NCBI GenBank assembly: GCA_049515135.1
Contig: JBEKUJ010000003.1
Coordinates: forward strand, 186,001-250,000
Origin: Fen-1364 sp049515135
GTDB lineage: Bacteria; Spirochaetota; Spirochaetia; SZUA-6; Fen-1364
Reading direction: 5' to 3'
DNA length: 64,000 bases
Positions 53,222-61,661 of the stretch are shown piece after piece (position 1 is the stretch's first letter; each line of letters begins with the position of its first letter). Position numbers and translations under genes: made by a program. A model generated the notes under the pieces. It did not search any database. It had not been told where the DNA came from and was given only the letters and a program-made list of their open reading frames with translations.

Positions 53222-54593
53222 CCTCGATGCGCTGATGGAGGCCTTCACGGTCGCGGATGATCCTGTGACCGATGCCCGACTGGTGAACGCTGACTGCGTT
53301 GCAAGCATGGCCCACGCGGCCATGCTCTCTTCCATCGGCATTCTCTCAAAGACGGACCGCGACGCCCTGATCAGGGAGCTTGCCGTCATCATCGACCTGA
53401 ACGACAAGGGCCGGTTTACGATCCAGCGCTCGGACGAGGATGTGCACACGGCCATTGAAATCCATCTCTCGCGTGCTTTGGGAGATGCTGGCAAGCGCAT
53501 CCACACAGGGAGATCCAGGAATGACCAGGTGCTGACAGCGCTTCGGCTCTGGAACCGGGGGTTTCTGCTTTCCTTCCAGCGCGCGTGTCTGGACCTGGTT
53601 GCCCGGCTGCTCGACCTGGCTCACAAGAACCAGAAAACACCCATGCCGGGGCGCACGCACATGCAGGTCGCCATGCCATCATCTGTCGGTCTGTGGGCTG
53701 CCGCGTATGCCGAGGAGCTGCTGGACGATGTCGCCCTGGCCCGCAGCGCATTCTCCATCACTGATTGCTGCCCTCTGGGCTCTGCGGCAAGCTACGGCGT
53801 CCCTCTGCCCCTGGACAGACAGCTCGTTGCCGACCTGCTGGGATTTGCCAGGGTGCAGAACAACGTGCTGTATGCAAACAACAGCCGCGGCAAGTTCGAG
53901 GCAATTGTCCTGGAAGCCGTGGAGCATGTGGCCCTCACTCTGAGCAGGCTGGCGCAGGACCTCATCCTTTTTTCCCTGCCTGAGTTCGGCTATTTCACCC
54001 TGCCTCAGGAGCTGTGCTCCGGCTCCAGCATCATGCCCCAGAAAAGAAACCCGGACGGGTTGGAGCTTGTGCGGGCCCGGGCCGCTGCAATTGCAGGAGA
54101 TCTCACGGCTGTGAAAGCTGAAACCCGGTCCCTGCCGAGCGGATACAACAGGGACTTCCAGGAGACCAAGGCGCCTTTCTTCCGCGGATGCGAAACAGGC
54201 CTTGGCTGCGTGCGCGTGATGGACTTGACGATGGAGAAGCTCGTCGTCAACGCGGATCGACTGAGAGGTGCCTTCACGCCGGACATCTTTGCCGCGGATA
54301 GGGCCCTGGAGCTGGTGACCGAAGGCGTTCCTTTCAGGGAAGCTTACCGGAGAGTCGGGAAGGAACTGACTTCCCTGGAAAATAAAGACCCGGTTGAGGC
54401 GATAACCAGGAGGACCTCGATTGGGGCCCCAGGCAATCTCATGCTGCAGATTCCGCGATCACAAGCGGAAGGCTATGAGAAGGACCTTTCACTCCTGGAA
54501 AGCGAGAAGCGGGCAAAAATCACGAACCTTGCAGGCCGCGAGGTGGAGTTGTTTAGAGACCCGCTTGCGGGCAATGTTACGAGCGCGCTCTGA
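53193..54593 (+). CDS. argH: Argininosuccinate lyase
   Basis: A 466-residue enzyme of the fumarase/aspartase superfamily that splits argininosuccinate into arginine and fumarate. The motifs are EDVHTAIEIHL, HTGRSRNDQVLTALRLW, and the signature GSSIMPQKRNPDGLELVRARAAA with the catalytic serine loop near residue 275. Length and motifs match the family. It overlaps rsmI and is probably co-transcribed. Other arginine genes are not in the window. Confidence 0.97.
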   Translation: MAKLWEKTYSLDALMEAFTVADDPVTDARLVNADCVASMAHAAMLSSIGILSKTDRDALIRELAVIIDLNDKGRFTIQRSDEDVHTAIEIHLSRALGDAGKRIHTGRSRNDQVLTALRLWNRGFLLSFQRACLDLVARLLDLAHKNQKTPMPGRTHMQVAMPSSVGLWAAAYAEELLDDVALARSAFSITDCCPLGSAASYGVPLPLDRQLVADLLGFARVQNNVLYANNSRGKFEAIVLEAVEHVALTLSRLAQDLILFSLPEFGYFTLPQELCSGSSIMPQKRNPDGLELVRARAAAIAGDLTAVKAETRSLPSGYNRDFQETKAPFFRGCETGLGCVRVMDLTMEKLVVNADRLRGAFTPDIFAADRALELVTEGVPFREAYRRVGKELTSLENKDPVEAITRRTSIGAPGNLMLQIPRSQAEGYEKDLSLLESEKRAKITNLAGREVELFRDPLAGNVTSAL

Positions 54594-54630
54594 ACGCCAG
54601 AATCTCCAATCTCGAAGTCACCGCGGTAAC

Positions 54631-54648
54631 ACTGGCCTGATGGCCAGT
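54631..54648 (+). terminator. Hairpin after argH, possible weak terminator
   Basis: ACTGGCC-TGAT-GGCCAGT forms a 7-bp stem with a four-base loop 38 bases after the argH stop. It is followed by only a short T-rich stretch, so termination may be partial. Confidence 0.4.
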
Positions 54649-54683
54649 TTGCCTGCCCGTCGGACAGTGCATATCTTAATTCC

Positions 54684-55685
54684 ATGCCAAACGGAGCGAA
54701 CGCTGCGGATATAGCCCTGTTGGATGCATATTCCAAGGCCGTTGTAGAGGGCGTGGAGAAGGCCAGCCCTGCCGTGGTGCACATTCAGGTGAGCGGGTCA
54801 GGGAGGCCGGGAGCCAGAAGGTGGAACGGCGGACCCATGCAGGAAACGCAGGGCACGGGCTCAGGCTTCATCTTTGCGCCTGACGGCTTCATCCTCACAA
54901 ACAGCCATGTTGTCCGCGGCGCATCCAGCATGGAAGCCATCCTTGCCGACGGCCGGAGATTCTCTGCCGAGCTTGTCGGGGACGACCCCGACACGGATCT
55001 TGCCGTCGTTCGAGTGTATGAGAGCGGACTTCCCGCAGCGCAGCTCGGTGATTCAAGCGCCTTGCGTGTAGGCCAGCTGGTGATAGCCATCGGAAACCCG
55101 CTGGGCTTCCAGTACACCGTGACCGCCGGGGTGGTGAGCGCCCTGGGCAGGTCGCTGAGGTCGCAGTCAGGGCGGCTGATCGACGACGTGATACAGACGG
55201 ATGCTGCCTTGAACCCCGGAAACTCGGGAGGCCCGCTTGTCACTTCCCGCGGAGAAGTGATTGGCGTCAATACGGCTATCATCCTTGGTGCCCAGGGGCT
55301 GTGCTTTGCCACGCCAATCAACACCGCACAGTACGTGGTCCCGCGGCTGATCCGAGACGGCAGGATCCGGAGGGGCTGGCTGGGGATTGGCGGCCAGAAC
55401 ATCCGGATCCCTCCCCATGCCGCCCATGTGCTCGGGCTCCAGGCAGAAAGCGGGGTGCTTGTCATCTCTGTGGAGAAGGGAAGCCCTGCGGAGAAGGCCG
55501 GTTTGAGCGAACATGACGTGATTGTCGGTTTTGCGGGCAAGATGATCGCCACAATCGATGACCTTCACAGGGTGCTGTCCGATGAGAGTATTGGCGTGAA
55601 ATCCCGGGTGGATGTCATCCGGCGCTCAGAGAGACTTTCCCTCCATGCCGTTCCCAGCGAGCCAGGGGAGCCGCTGAACAACTAA
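54684..55685 (+). CDS. HtrA/Deg-type trypsin-like serine protease
   Basis: A 333-residue protease. The catalytic triad is histidine in ILTNSHVVRGASSM (near residue 73), aspartate in DPDTDLAVVRVYE and serine in LNPGNSGGPLVTS. One PDZ domain follows (GVLVISVEKGSPAEKAGLSEHDVIVGF). HtrA proteins act in the periplasm on damaged envelope proteins, but this one has no signal peptide or membrane anchor at the ATG used; it starts with PNGANAADIALLDAY. It may be cytoplasmic, as in some archaeal and bacterial relatives. Confidence 0.9.
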   Translation: MPNGANAADIALLDAYSKAVVEGVEKASPAVVHIQVSGSGRPGARRWNGGPMQETQGTGSGFIFAPDGFILTNSHVVRGASSMEAILADGRRFSAELVGDDPDTDLAVVRVYESGLPAAQLGDSSALRVGQLVIAIGNPLGFQYTVTAGVVSALGRSLRSQSGRLIDDVIQTDAALNPGNSGGPLVTSRGEVIGVNTAIILGAQGLCFATPINTAQYVVPRLIRDGRIRRGWLGIGGQNIRIPPHAAHVLGLQAESGVLVISVEKGSPAEKAGLSEHDVIVGFAGKMIATIDDLHRVLSDESIGVKSRVDVIRRSERLSLHAVPSEPGEPLNN

Positions 55686-55690
55686 CGCCG

Positions 55691-55712
55691 CTCCCCTCTC
55701 CGCGGCTTTGTT
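55691..55712 (+). terminator. Possible weak terminator after the protease gene
   Basis: A GCCGC/GCGGC stem just after the stop codon (55,687-55,706) is followed by a TTTGTT stretch. The stem is short, and it overlaps the -35 box of the next gene. Confidence 0.3.
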
Positions 55713-55736
55713 ATCTTCTGCCGCTCGTGCTATAGT
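55708..55736 (+). promoter_or_regulatory. Sigma-70 type promoter
   Basis: TTGTTA and TATAGT stand 17 bases apart, 22 bases ahead of the ATG of the FecR/TPR gene. The boxes match the housekeeping consensus at four and five of six bases. Confidence 0.5.
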
Positions 55737-55757
55737 AGATGCAAAGAGGGGGCGCTC

Positions 55758-56642
55758 ATGAAGAAAACTCTCGGCTTCGCTTTGATCTTTGCATTTTTAG
55801 TTGCCGCTTCCGCCTTTGCTCAAACATACTCTGTTACCTATTCCGACGGGACCGTTGAGCTGAAAACCCCAAAGGGATGGTCTCCCCTTTCCATCGGGGA
55901 CGCTGTACCTGCCAACGCAAGCGTCCGTGTTTCGGGGTCCGGGTCCCTCGAGCTGACCCGCGGCAAATCAAGGATCACCATCCTCAAGGATGGAACGTAC
56001 GACATCTCTTCCCTTGCCCGCGCTTCCGAGAAGAGCGGCGCAGGCGGAGTTGGAGCCAACATCGCTCAGAAGATCCAGTCCCTGACTTCCGACAAGTCAA
56101 AGACATCAGCAGTCGGAGGTGTGCGAGCCGCGGAACAGGGCCAGCAATCCGTCACCTGGGCAGAGGAAAGCGATGAGGTAAGAAGCGAAGTGGCCGCCTT
56201 GATCGCGGAAAAGAAATACTTCGATGCTCTGAAGACCTTGAACAACGCGCTCAAGGACACGAGCAACCAGGCTGATGAGGAAGAGTTCACCTACCTGACC
56301 GGTGTCGCCTACTATGGCGCGGGGCAGCCGGCCAAGGCATACAAGGCCCTTTCCAAGGTGGTGGCAGACCCCGGTGCGCAGTGGTATGCCAACTACCTGC
56401 TGCTGAAGGCGCAGCTGCTCGTGGATTCGGCCGATTTCCCGGGAGCGTTGAGCATTCTGCAGCCTTTCATAACGGCGAATCCGTCGGGAGAGTCCGCGCA
56501 GGTCGCATATCTGCTCACCTACTATTGCCAGAAGGGGCTGGGAAATACAGCAGATGCAAAAGCCGCCCTGGATGCAGGTTACCAGATAGATCCCGCTACA
56601 GACACGGCTAAACTGATAGACCAGCAGAAAAAGGCCCAATGA
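55758..56642 (+). CDS. Exported protein with FecR-like domain and tetratricopeptide region
   Basis: A 294-residue protein with a clear signal peptide (KKTLGFALIFAFLVAASAFA, cleavage near residue 21). Residues 25-90 resemble the FecR domain: SVTYSDGTVELKTPKGWSPLSIGDAVPANASVRVSGSGSLEL. Residues 140-290 are helical with repeats such as EFTYLTGVAYYGAGQPAKAYKALSKVVADP, typical of tetratricopeptides. A role in periplasmic protein contacts is likely. The exact function is unknown. Its stop shares bases with the ATG of the RidA gene (ATGA). Confidence 0.75.
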   Translation: MKKTLGFALIFAFLVAASAFAQTYSVTYSDGTVELKTPKGWSPLSIGDAVPANASVRVSGSGSLELTRGKSRITILKDGTYDISSLARASEKSGAGGVGANIAQKIQSLTSDKSKTSAVGGVRAAEQGQQSVTWAEESDEVRSEVAALIAEKKYFDALKTLNNALKDTSNQADEEEFTYLTGVAYYGAGQPAKAYKALSKVVADPGAQWYANYLLLKAQLLVDSADFPGALSILQPFITANPSGESAQVAYLLTYYCQKGLGNTADAKAALDAGYQIDPATDTAKLIDQQKKAQ

Positions 56643-57016
56643 AGCAGCCGGTCACTACGGATGGGGCGCCTGCCCCCATTGGCCCATACTCCCAGGGGAT
56701 TGTCTGCTCAGGGAAGCTCCTGTATGTCTCAGGGCAGACGGCAAAGCATCCGCAGACAGGGGAAATCAAACCTGACGTCCGGGCCCAGACGGAACGCTGC
56801 ATGGAGAATATCAAGGCCATCGTGGAGAAAGCCGGGGCAACCCTTGCGAACGTCGTCAAAGTTAACGCCTACCTCAAGAACATGGCGACGTTCGCGGAGT
56901 TCAACGATATGTATGCGCGGTATTTCCCCAAGCCCTACCCGGCCAGAACAACCGTGGGCGCCGATCTTCCGGGAGGCACCCTTGTGGAGATCGACGCGAT
57001 AGTGGCGCTGGAATAA
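56639..57016 (+). CDS. RidA family enamine/imine deaminase
   Basis: A 125-residue protein of the YjgF/YER057c/UK114 family that hydrolyses reactive enamines formed by PLP enzymes. The pattern is GAPAPIGPYSQGIVCSGKLLYVSGQTA at the start, TERCMENIKAIVEKAGATLANVVKVNAYLKNM in the middle, and PARTTVGADLPGGTLVEIDAIVAL at the end, with the key arginine in PARTTV. The start overlaps the previous gene in ATGA. It converges with the HAD gene, with 13 bases between the stops. Confidence 0.95.
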   Translation: MKQPVTTDGAPAPIGPYSQGIVCSGKLLYVSGQTAKHPQTGEIKPDVRAQTERCMENIKAIVEKAGATLANVVKVNAYLKNMATFAEFNDMYARYFPKPYPARTTVGADLPGGTLVEIDAIVALE

Positions 57017-57029
57017 CAGAGATCGCCTC

Positions 57030-57683
57030 TCAGAGCGCTGCCAGCACGTCCAGGGGCCGGGCCGCAAGGAATCGTGCCCCTGCCTCCCTGAGCTCAGCCT
57101 CCGGTCGAAAACCCCAGAGCGCTCCCACGGGGAACATACCGGCGGCAACCGCGGTCTGCATGTCTGTATTCGTGTCTCCGAGATAGAGGAAAGACTCGGG
57201 GCGTATTCCGATACTGCTGCTGATTGCAAGGGCTGCCGCAGGGTCCGGTTTGCGCGGCACTTCCGGCCTCGCGCCCTGGGTCGATGCAAAACGACCCCTT
57301 CCGAAGAAATGGTCTGCAATTTCCTGGACAAACCCGTGAGGTTTGTTGGAAAGAATGGTCATGACCACGCCTTTTTCCGTCAAGCTGTCGAGGAGCTGGT
57401 CGATTCCCGGGTACGGACGGCTCTTTGCTTTCCATCGCAGGGCATATTCTTCCCGCATCCGACTGAGGCAGGCACGAATCTCCGGTTCGCTGTCAGCGAG
57501 GGCGGGCGGCAAAGACCTTCGCGCAAGCATTTCCATCCCGTCGCCCACGAAGTAACGGTATTCCGCAAGCAGGTGCGACGGATGACCACGGGAGGCCAGA
57601 ACGGCGTTCATCGAATCAGCCAGATCCTCCAGCGTGTCAAGGAGGGTCCCGTCGAGGTCAAAAAGCACAGCTTTGTATCTCAC
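57030..57683 (-). CDS. gph: HAD-superfamily phosphatase (phosphoglycolate phosphatase-like)
   Basis: A 217-residue HAD hydrolase. Motif I is AVLFDLDGTLLDTLEDLADSMN, motif II is MTILSNKPHG, the motif III lysine is in VPRKPDPAAAL and motif IV is YLGDTNTDMQTAVAAGM. It is close to Gph, which removes phosphate from 2-phosphoglycolate. GTG at 57,683 places motif I at the normal distance; longer forms to 57,875 overlap the divergent gene and have no support. The match to the other HAD gene (10,957-11,613) is only family-wide. Confidence 0.88.
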   Translation of the reverse strand: MRYKAVLFDLDGTLLDTLEDLADSMNAVLASRGHPSHLLAEYRYFVGDGMEMLARRSLPPALADSEPEIRACLSRMREEYALRWKAKSRPYPGIDQLLDSLTEKGVVMTILSNKPHGFVQEIADHFFGRGRFASTQGARPEVPRKPDPAAALAISSSIGIRPESFLYLGDTNTDMQTAVAAGMFPVGALWGFRPEAELREAGARFLAARPLDVLAAL

Positions 57684-57711
57684 TTCAGTGGCGGAGTATA
57701 GCCGTCCAGAA

Positions 57712-57740
57712 TTGACATGGGAAGGGTGAACCTGCACTAT
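57712..57740 (+). promoter_or_regulatory. Candidate sigma-70 promoter for the SIS gene
   Basis: A perfect TTGACA (57,712-57,717) lies 17 bases from a poor -10 box, CACTAT. If used, transcription would start close to the ATG at 57,751, giving a very short or absent leader. Confidence 0.35.
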
Positions 57741-58803
57741 GCTATCCGCGATGGAAAAACAGAAAACCATTCTTGAGAGAGAGATTGGAGAGCAGCCGGA
57801 CGCGCTGTCCCGGACACTGGATTCCTGCGGGCAGGCGGTGGACAGGCTCTGCTCTGAGATCAAGCGAAAGGACATTTCCTACGTGGTCATTGCGGCTCGC
57901 GGCAGCTCGGACAATGCCGGCACGTATGCAAAATACCTTTTTTCTTCATTCAACGGCTGGCCGGTGGTTCAGAGCACCCCGTCACTGTACACGTTCTACC
58001 ACACGCCGCCGCGTCTGAAGAACGCGCTTGTGCTCGGGATATCGCAGTCGGGTCAATCCGAAGACATCGTTGAGGTGCTTGCCGATGCGCGGAGGCAGGG
58101 TTCCCTGACCGCTTCCCTGACCGCAGACCCTTCGTCTCCGCTTGCCCGGTCATCCGACCACGTCCTCCTCCTGCATGCAGGCGAAGAAAAAGCCGTGGCA
58201 GCCACAAAAACTTTTACGTGCTCCCTCGCGCTGCTAGCAAGCCTCTCCATCGCCCTGCAGGGAGACAAGAGCCGGCTTGCCGCCATCAAAGGTCTCCCGG
58301 AGCTCGCGGCGCGGACGATAGCGGAAGCCGGAAAGGCGGCTGCGGCCAAAGCCGAACGGTATCGATACATGGACCGATGCGTCGTCATCGGCAGGGGGTT
58401 CTCCTACGGAATTGCCCTCGAGATTGCCCTGAAGCTCAAGGAGTTGACCTACGTTACGGCAGACCCCTACTCCTCCGCGGACTTTCTCCACGGACCAATG
58501 GCCATGATCGAGCCGGGGTTCCCAGTACTCCTTGTTGCCCCTTCCGGGATACTCCTTCCCCACATGATGGAGTTCGCTGCGCAACTGGCGGATCGGGGTT
58601 CCGAGATCATTGCCATCAGTGACACAGAAGAGATCCTGAGGTTCGGGCTCACGCGGCTTCCCCTCCCGGAAGGGCTTCCCGAATGGCTCTCACCTGTCCT
58701 GGCGGTGATCCCCGGCCAGCTCCTGGGTCTCCACCTGGCGCTTGCCAAGGGATTCGACCCTGATGCTCCGCGGGGGCTGAAAAAAGTCACGGTGACGCGT
58801 TGA
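57739..58803 (+). CDS. Double-SIS sugar isomerase/deaminase (GlmS C-terminal-like)
   Basis: A 354-residue protein with two sugar-isomerase domains. Domain one has VVIAARGSSDNAGTYAKYLF and LGISQSGQSEDIVEVLADARRQGS; domain two has CVVIGRGFSYGIALEIALKLKELTYVTADPYSSADFLHGPMAMIE. It looks like the isomerase half of glucosamine-6-phosphate synthase without the glutaminase part, as in AgaS or FrlB-type deglycases. It probably acts on an amino-sugar phosphate. ATG at 57,751 (MEKQKT) is an equally good start. It meets the convergent methyltransferase gene with no gap. Confidence 0.85.
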   Translation: MLSAMEKQKTILEREIGEQPDALSRTLDSCGQAVDRLCSEIKRKDISYVVIAARGSSDNAGTYAKYLFSSFNGWPVVQSTPSLYTFYHTPPRLKNALVLGISQSGQSEDIVEVLADARRQGSLTASLTADPSSPLARSSDHVLLLHAGEEKAVAATKTFTCSLALLASLSIALQGDKSRLAAIKGLPELAARTIAEAGKAAAAKAERYRYMDRCVVIGRGFSYGIALEIALKLKELTYVTADPYSSADFLHGPMAMIEPGFPVLLVAPSGILLPHMMEFAAQLADRGSEIIAISDTEEILRFGLTRLPLPEGLPEWLSPVLAVIPGQLLGLHLALAKGFDPDAPRGLKKVTVTR

Positions 58804-59550
58804 TCAGCTTTTGCTTATTTTTTTGACGTAGAAGAACAGGATTCCACCCTGCGTTTCGAAGGAAAGCTCCCAGGCGCCCGGATCGAACACGGAGAGGATC
58901 TCCCTCACCACATCCGTCTGTATGGGATTCTCACTGAGGATCTCTTCCGGAGGGGACTGAACGAACACGGTCCCGAAGACGCTTCCGTCCTTTTTCAGGG
59001 TCCTCTGCATCTCTTCAGCTGCCTTGGACGGATTGGGAAACACGTTGAACGCCATCAGGGCAAGACAGACGTCCACGCAGGTATCCGGCAGGGGAATGCG
59101 CTCCACGTCGATGTTCCACAGGGCGGCGTTGAGGTTGTCTCCAAGGAGGCTCTTCGCATGCCCCAGCATCTCCAGGGAGATGTCCATTCCCAGGTAGATG
59201 GAGGTCTGCGGAAGAAAAGATACGACAGGAAACGAGGTTCCGCACCCGACGTCGAGAATGACCTTTCCTCCTGCCGTGCTCATGAAGGCCTCCATCTTGG
59301 CAGTGTAGGCGTTCCAGGGGCACGAGAGGCTTTCTACAAGGCGCACGATGGCGTTGTCATAGGTGCCGGAAACCGAATCAAAGGTCGTCTGGACGATTTT
59401 CTGAGTATCAGTCAGGGGAAATGACGTGAGAAAATCAACGATTCCGTTTTTCAGAGGGTACACCCTCCCGCATCGGGAGCAGGTGAATGAATCGCCATTT
59501 CGGGCCAGATTCTCCCTGCAGCTCGGGCAGAAGGGCGACGAGAGTTGCAT
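58804..59550 (-). CDS. SAM-dependent methyltransferase with N-terminal zinc ribbon
   Basis: A 248-residue protein. Residues 7-40 form a zinc ribbon (CPSCREN, CSRCGRVYPLKNGIVDFL), as in Trm112-like and RlmA-like heads. The methyltransferase part has motif I in VILDVGCGTSFPVVSFL, motif II in YLGMDISLEMLGHAKSLL and motif IV in CVDVCLALMAFNVFPNPSKAAEEMQRTL. It belongs to the UbiE-like type-11 group. The substrate is unknown. It starts back-to-back with the helicase gene, so the two share a promoter region of only a few bases. Confidence 0.82.
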   Translation of the reverse strand: MQLSSPFCPSCRENLARNGDSFTCSRCGRVYPLKNGIVDFLTSFPLTDTQKIVQTTFDSVSGTYDNAIVRLVESLSCPWNAYTAKMEAFMSTAGGKVILDVGCGTSFPVVSFLPQTSIYLGMDISLEMLGHAKSLLGDNLNAALWNIDVERIPLPDTCVDVCLALMAFNVFPNPSKAAEEMQRTLKKDGSVFGTVFVQSPPEEILSENPIQTDVVREILSVFDPGAWELSFETQGGILFFYVKKISKS

Positions 59551-59562
59551 GAGCTGGATTCT

Positions 59563-61605
59563 ATGGCATCACGCAACGATCTGTCAAACGCCATCCTGAA
59601 GAGGCCGGTATTGAGCGATTTGTCACGTTTTTTGAACGAAAAGCAGTCAGAAGCGGTGCATTTGGTGGATGGGCCGATCCTTATCCTGGCAGGCGCCGGC
59701 TCCGGCAAGACCCGGGTCATCACATATCGCATCGCGAACCTCCTGACCAGGGGCGTCCCCCAGTCAGAGATCCTTGCAGTCACCTTCACGAACAAGGCGG
59801 CACGTGAAATGGCCCAGAGGATCCGGACCCTGGTCCCAAGGAAGCTTTCCCGTCTCACTATCAGCACTTTCCACTCTCTGGGGGCGCAAATCCTCAGGGA
59901 AAAGGCTTCTCTTCTGGGCTACAGGCCCAATTTCACGATCTATGACTCGCAGGACCAGGCCAGTCTCATCAAGGAAACGGGCCGCGAGCTGGGACTGAAG
60001 GGGGACGCACTGGACGTCGCTGAAGCGGCGAGGGTCATCTCCCTGGTCAAGAACGGCAGGGCCGGCTGGACGGCCGAGACCAGCCGCTTGAGAAAGCTCT
60101 ATGGCGAATACCAGAAGAACCTCAAACTGTACAATTCCGTGGATTTCGATGACCTCATTGTGCTTCCCGTCAGGCTCCTTTCCGAGTCCGCAGCGACGCG
60201 GGCGCAATACACGTCCCGGTTCAAGTTCGTTCTGGTTGACGAGTTCCAGGACACTTCAGGCAACCAGTACGACATGATGCGGCTCCTTGTCGGCGCGGAC
60301 AGGAACCTTTGCGTGGTGGGTGATGACGACCAGTCCATCTACTCCTGGCGCGGGGCCAGTTTCGAAAATATCCGGCGGTTCGAGGCGGACTTCCCCGGCG
60401 CCAGGGAAATCAAGCTGGAGCAGAACTACAGGTCCACGGGTACCATTCTCAAGGCCGCGAATGGCCTGATCTCGCGCAACGCCAACAGGAAACCGAAGGA
60501 GTTGTGGACAGGACACCCATCGGGGGATCCCATCGAGGTTTACGCCGCGGACAACGAGCTGGACGAGGCGGAGTTCATTGCCTCACGGATCAGGACGCTC
60601 ATGATCCGGGATTCCCTGCGCTTCCAGGACTTCGGCGTCCTGCTCCGGGCAAACCACCTCACGCGCGCGCTGGAGGAGACATTCCGAAAGGAGAACATCC
60701 CCTATGTCGTTTCGGGAGGAATGAGCTTCTTCGAGCGTCAGGAAGTGCGCGACATGCTGGCCTACCTCAAGCTGATTGCGAACCACGATGATGACACGAG
60801 CTTTCTCAGGATCGTCAATACGCCGCGCCGGGGGATGGGGAGGAAGCTCCTGGAGCACGTGGCTTCTCATGCGACAGAGCATCGCTGCTCTCTCTTCAGC
60901 GCCCTTTCGGCGATGGTCAGTCAGGAGGCGTCCGCCCTCGATGAGAAATCAAAGGAAGCCGCCGCGGAGTTCTTTGAGCTGGTAGGCAAGTTTCGCTCCA
61001 AGCTCGTCGGAGCAAAGAAAATGGCGCAGGGAGTGCGGGAGCTTGTGGATGAAATAGATTACTGGGGACACCTTGTTTCGGAGAACCGGGACGCAAAGGA
61101 CAAGGATGTTGTGAAGTGGAAGTTCGGAAACGTCGAGTCCCTTATCGGCTCTCTTGCCGATTTCGAAGATGATCCTGAGAACGCAAAACCCAGCCTTTTC
61201 GACTACCTTGTCCGTGTCACCCTGGCAAGTCGGGACGACCTTGACGACGGCGATGAGCAAGGCAGGGTCAACCTGATGACAATCCATTCGGCAAAGGGCC
61301 TCGAGTTTCCCGTGGTCTTCATCGCCGGGGTGGAAAAGGACATCATCCCGCATGCCCGCTCGGTGGAGGAGGCGGATACGAACATCGAGGAAGAGCGGCG
61401 CCTGTTCTACGTGGCCCTTACGAGGGCAGAGCGAAGGCTTCACCTTTCCTGGTGCTCGTCGCGCCGGCGCATGGGAAAGCCTTCTGAAGCCTTCCCGTCG
61501 CCCTTTCTGGATGAGATCCCCCCCGATTGTCTCCGCGTGAACGCTCCCGAGGAAGATTTCGCCCCCGATTTCGCCGGAGCGTGGAAAAGAATCGCAAAAG
61601 AGTAA
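59563..61605 (+). CDS. UvrD/PcrA/Rep family ATP-dependent DNA helicase
   Basis: About 680 residues of superfamily 1A helicase. Motif Q is around FLNEKQSEAV, Walker A is LAGAGSGKTRVITYRI, Ia is VTFTNKAAREMAQRI, motif II is VLVDEFQDTSGNQYDM, III is VVGDDDQSIYSWRGASFENI, IV is LEQNYRST, V is VNLMTIHSAKGLEFPVVFI and VI is ERRLFYVALTRAERRL. It is closest to Rep or PcrA and should unwind DNA in repair and replication restart. The ATG at 59,563 is preferred to ATG 59,545. A hairpin terminator covers the stop codon. Confidence 0.95.
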   Translation: MASRNDLSNAILKRPVLSDLSRFLNEKQSEAVHLVDGPILILAGAGSGKTRVITYRIANLLTRGVPQSEILAVTFTNKAAREMAQRIRTLVPRKLSRLTISTFHSLGAQILREKASLLGYRPNFTIYDSQDQASLIKETGRELGLKGDALDVAEAARVISLVKNGRAGWTAETSRLRKLYGEYQKNLKLYNSVDFDDLIVLPVRLLSESAATRAQYTSRFKFVLVDEFQDTSGNQYDMMRLLVGADRNLCVVGDDDQSIYSWRGASFENIRRFEADFPGAREIKLEQNYRSTGTILKAANGLISRNANRKPKELWTGHPSGDPIEVYAADNELDEAEFIASRIRTLMIRDSLRFQDFGVLLRANHLTRALEETFRKENIPYVVSGGMSFFERQEVRDMLAYLKLIANHDDDTSFLRIVNTPRRGMGRKLLEHVASHATEHRCSLFSALSAMVSQEASALDEKSKEAAAEFFELVGKFRSKLVGAKKMAQGVRELVDEIDYWGHLVSENRDAKDKDVVKWKFGNVESLIGSLADFEDDPENAKPSLFDYLVRVTLASRDDLDDGDEQGRVNLMTIHSAKGLEFPVVFIAGVEKDIIPHARSVEEADTNIEEERRLFYVALTRAERRLHLSWCSSRRRMGKPSEAFPSPFLDEIPPDCLRVNAPEEDFAPDFAGAWKRIAKE

Positions 61606-61640
61606 GAAAAAGCGCCCTTTCAGGCGCTTTTCTTACACGG
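61602..61640. terminator. Bidirectional terminator between helicase and sigma-factor genes
   Basis: A long hairpin with GTAAGAAAA-AGCGCC and GGCGC-TTTTCTTAC arms (61,602-61,636) has A- and T-rich flanks in both directions. It serves the helicase gene on the plus strand, including its stop codon, and the sigma-factor gene on the minus strand. Confidence 0.8.
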
Positions 61641-61661
61641 TCGTACTTGCAAACGTCGTAT

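Noticed and set aside
52505..53506. Minus-strand open frame of 333 codons across rsmI and argH
   Set aside because: It is antisense to two well-conserved genes and has no family motif; long antisense frames are common in GC-rich coding DNA.
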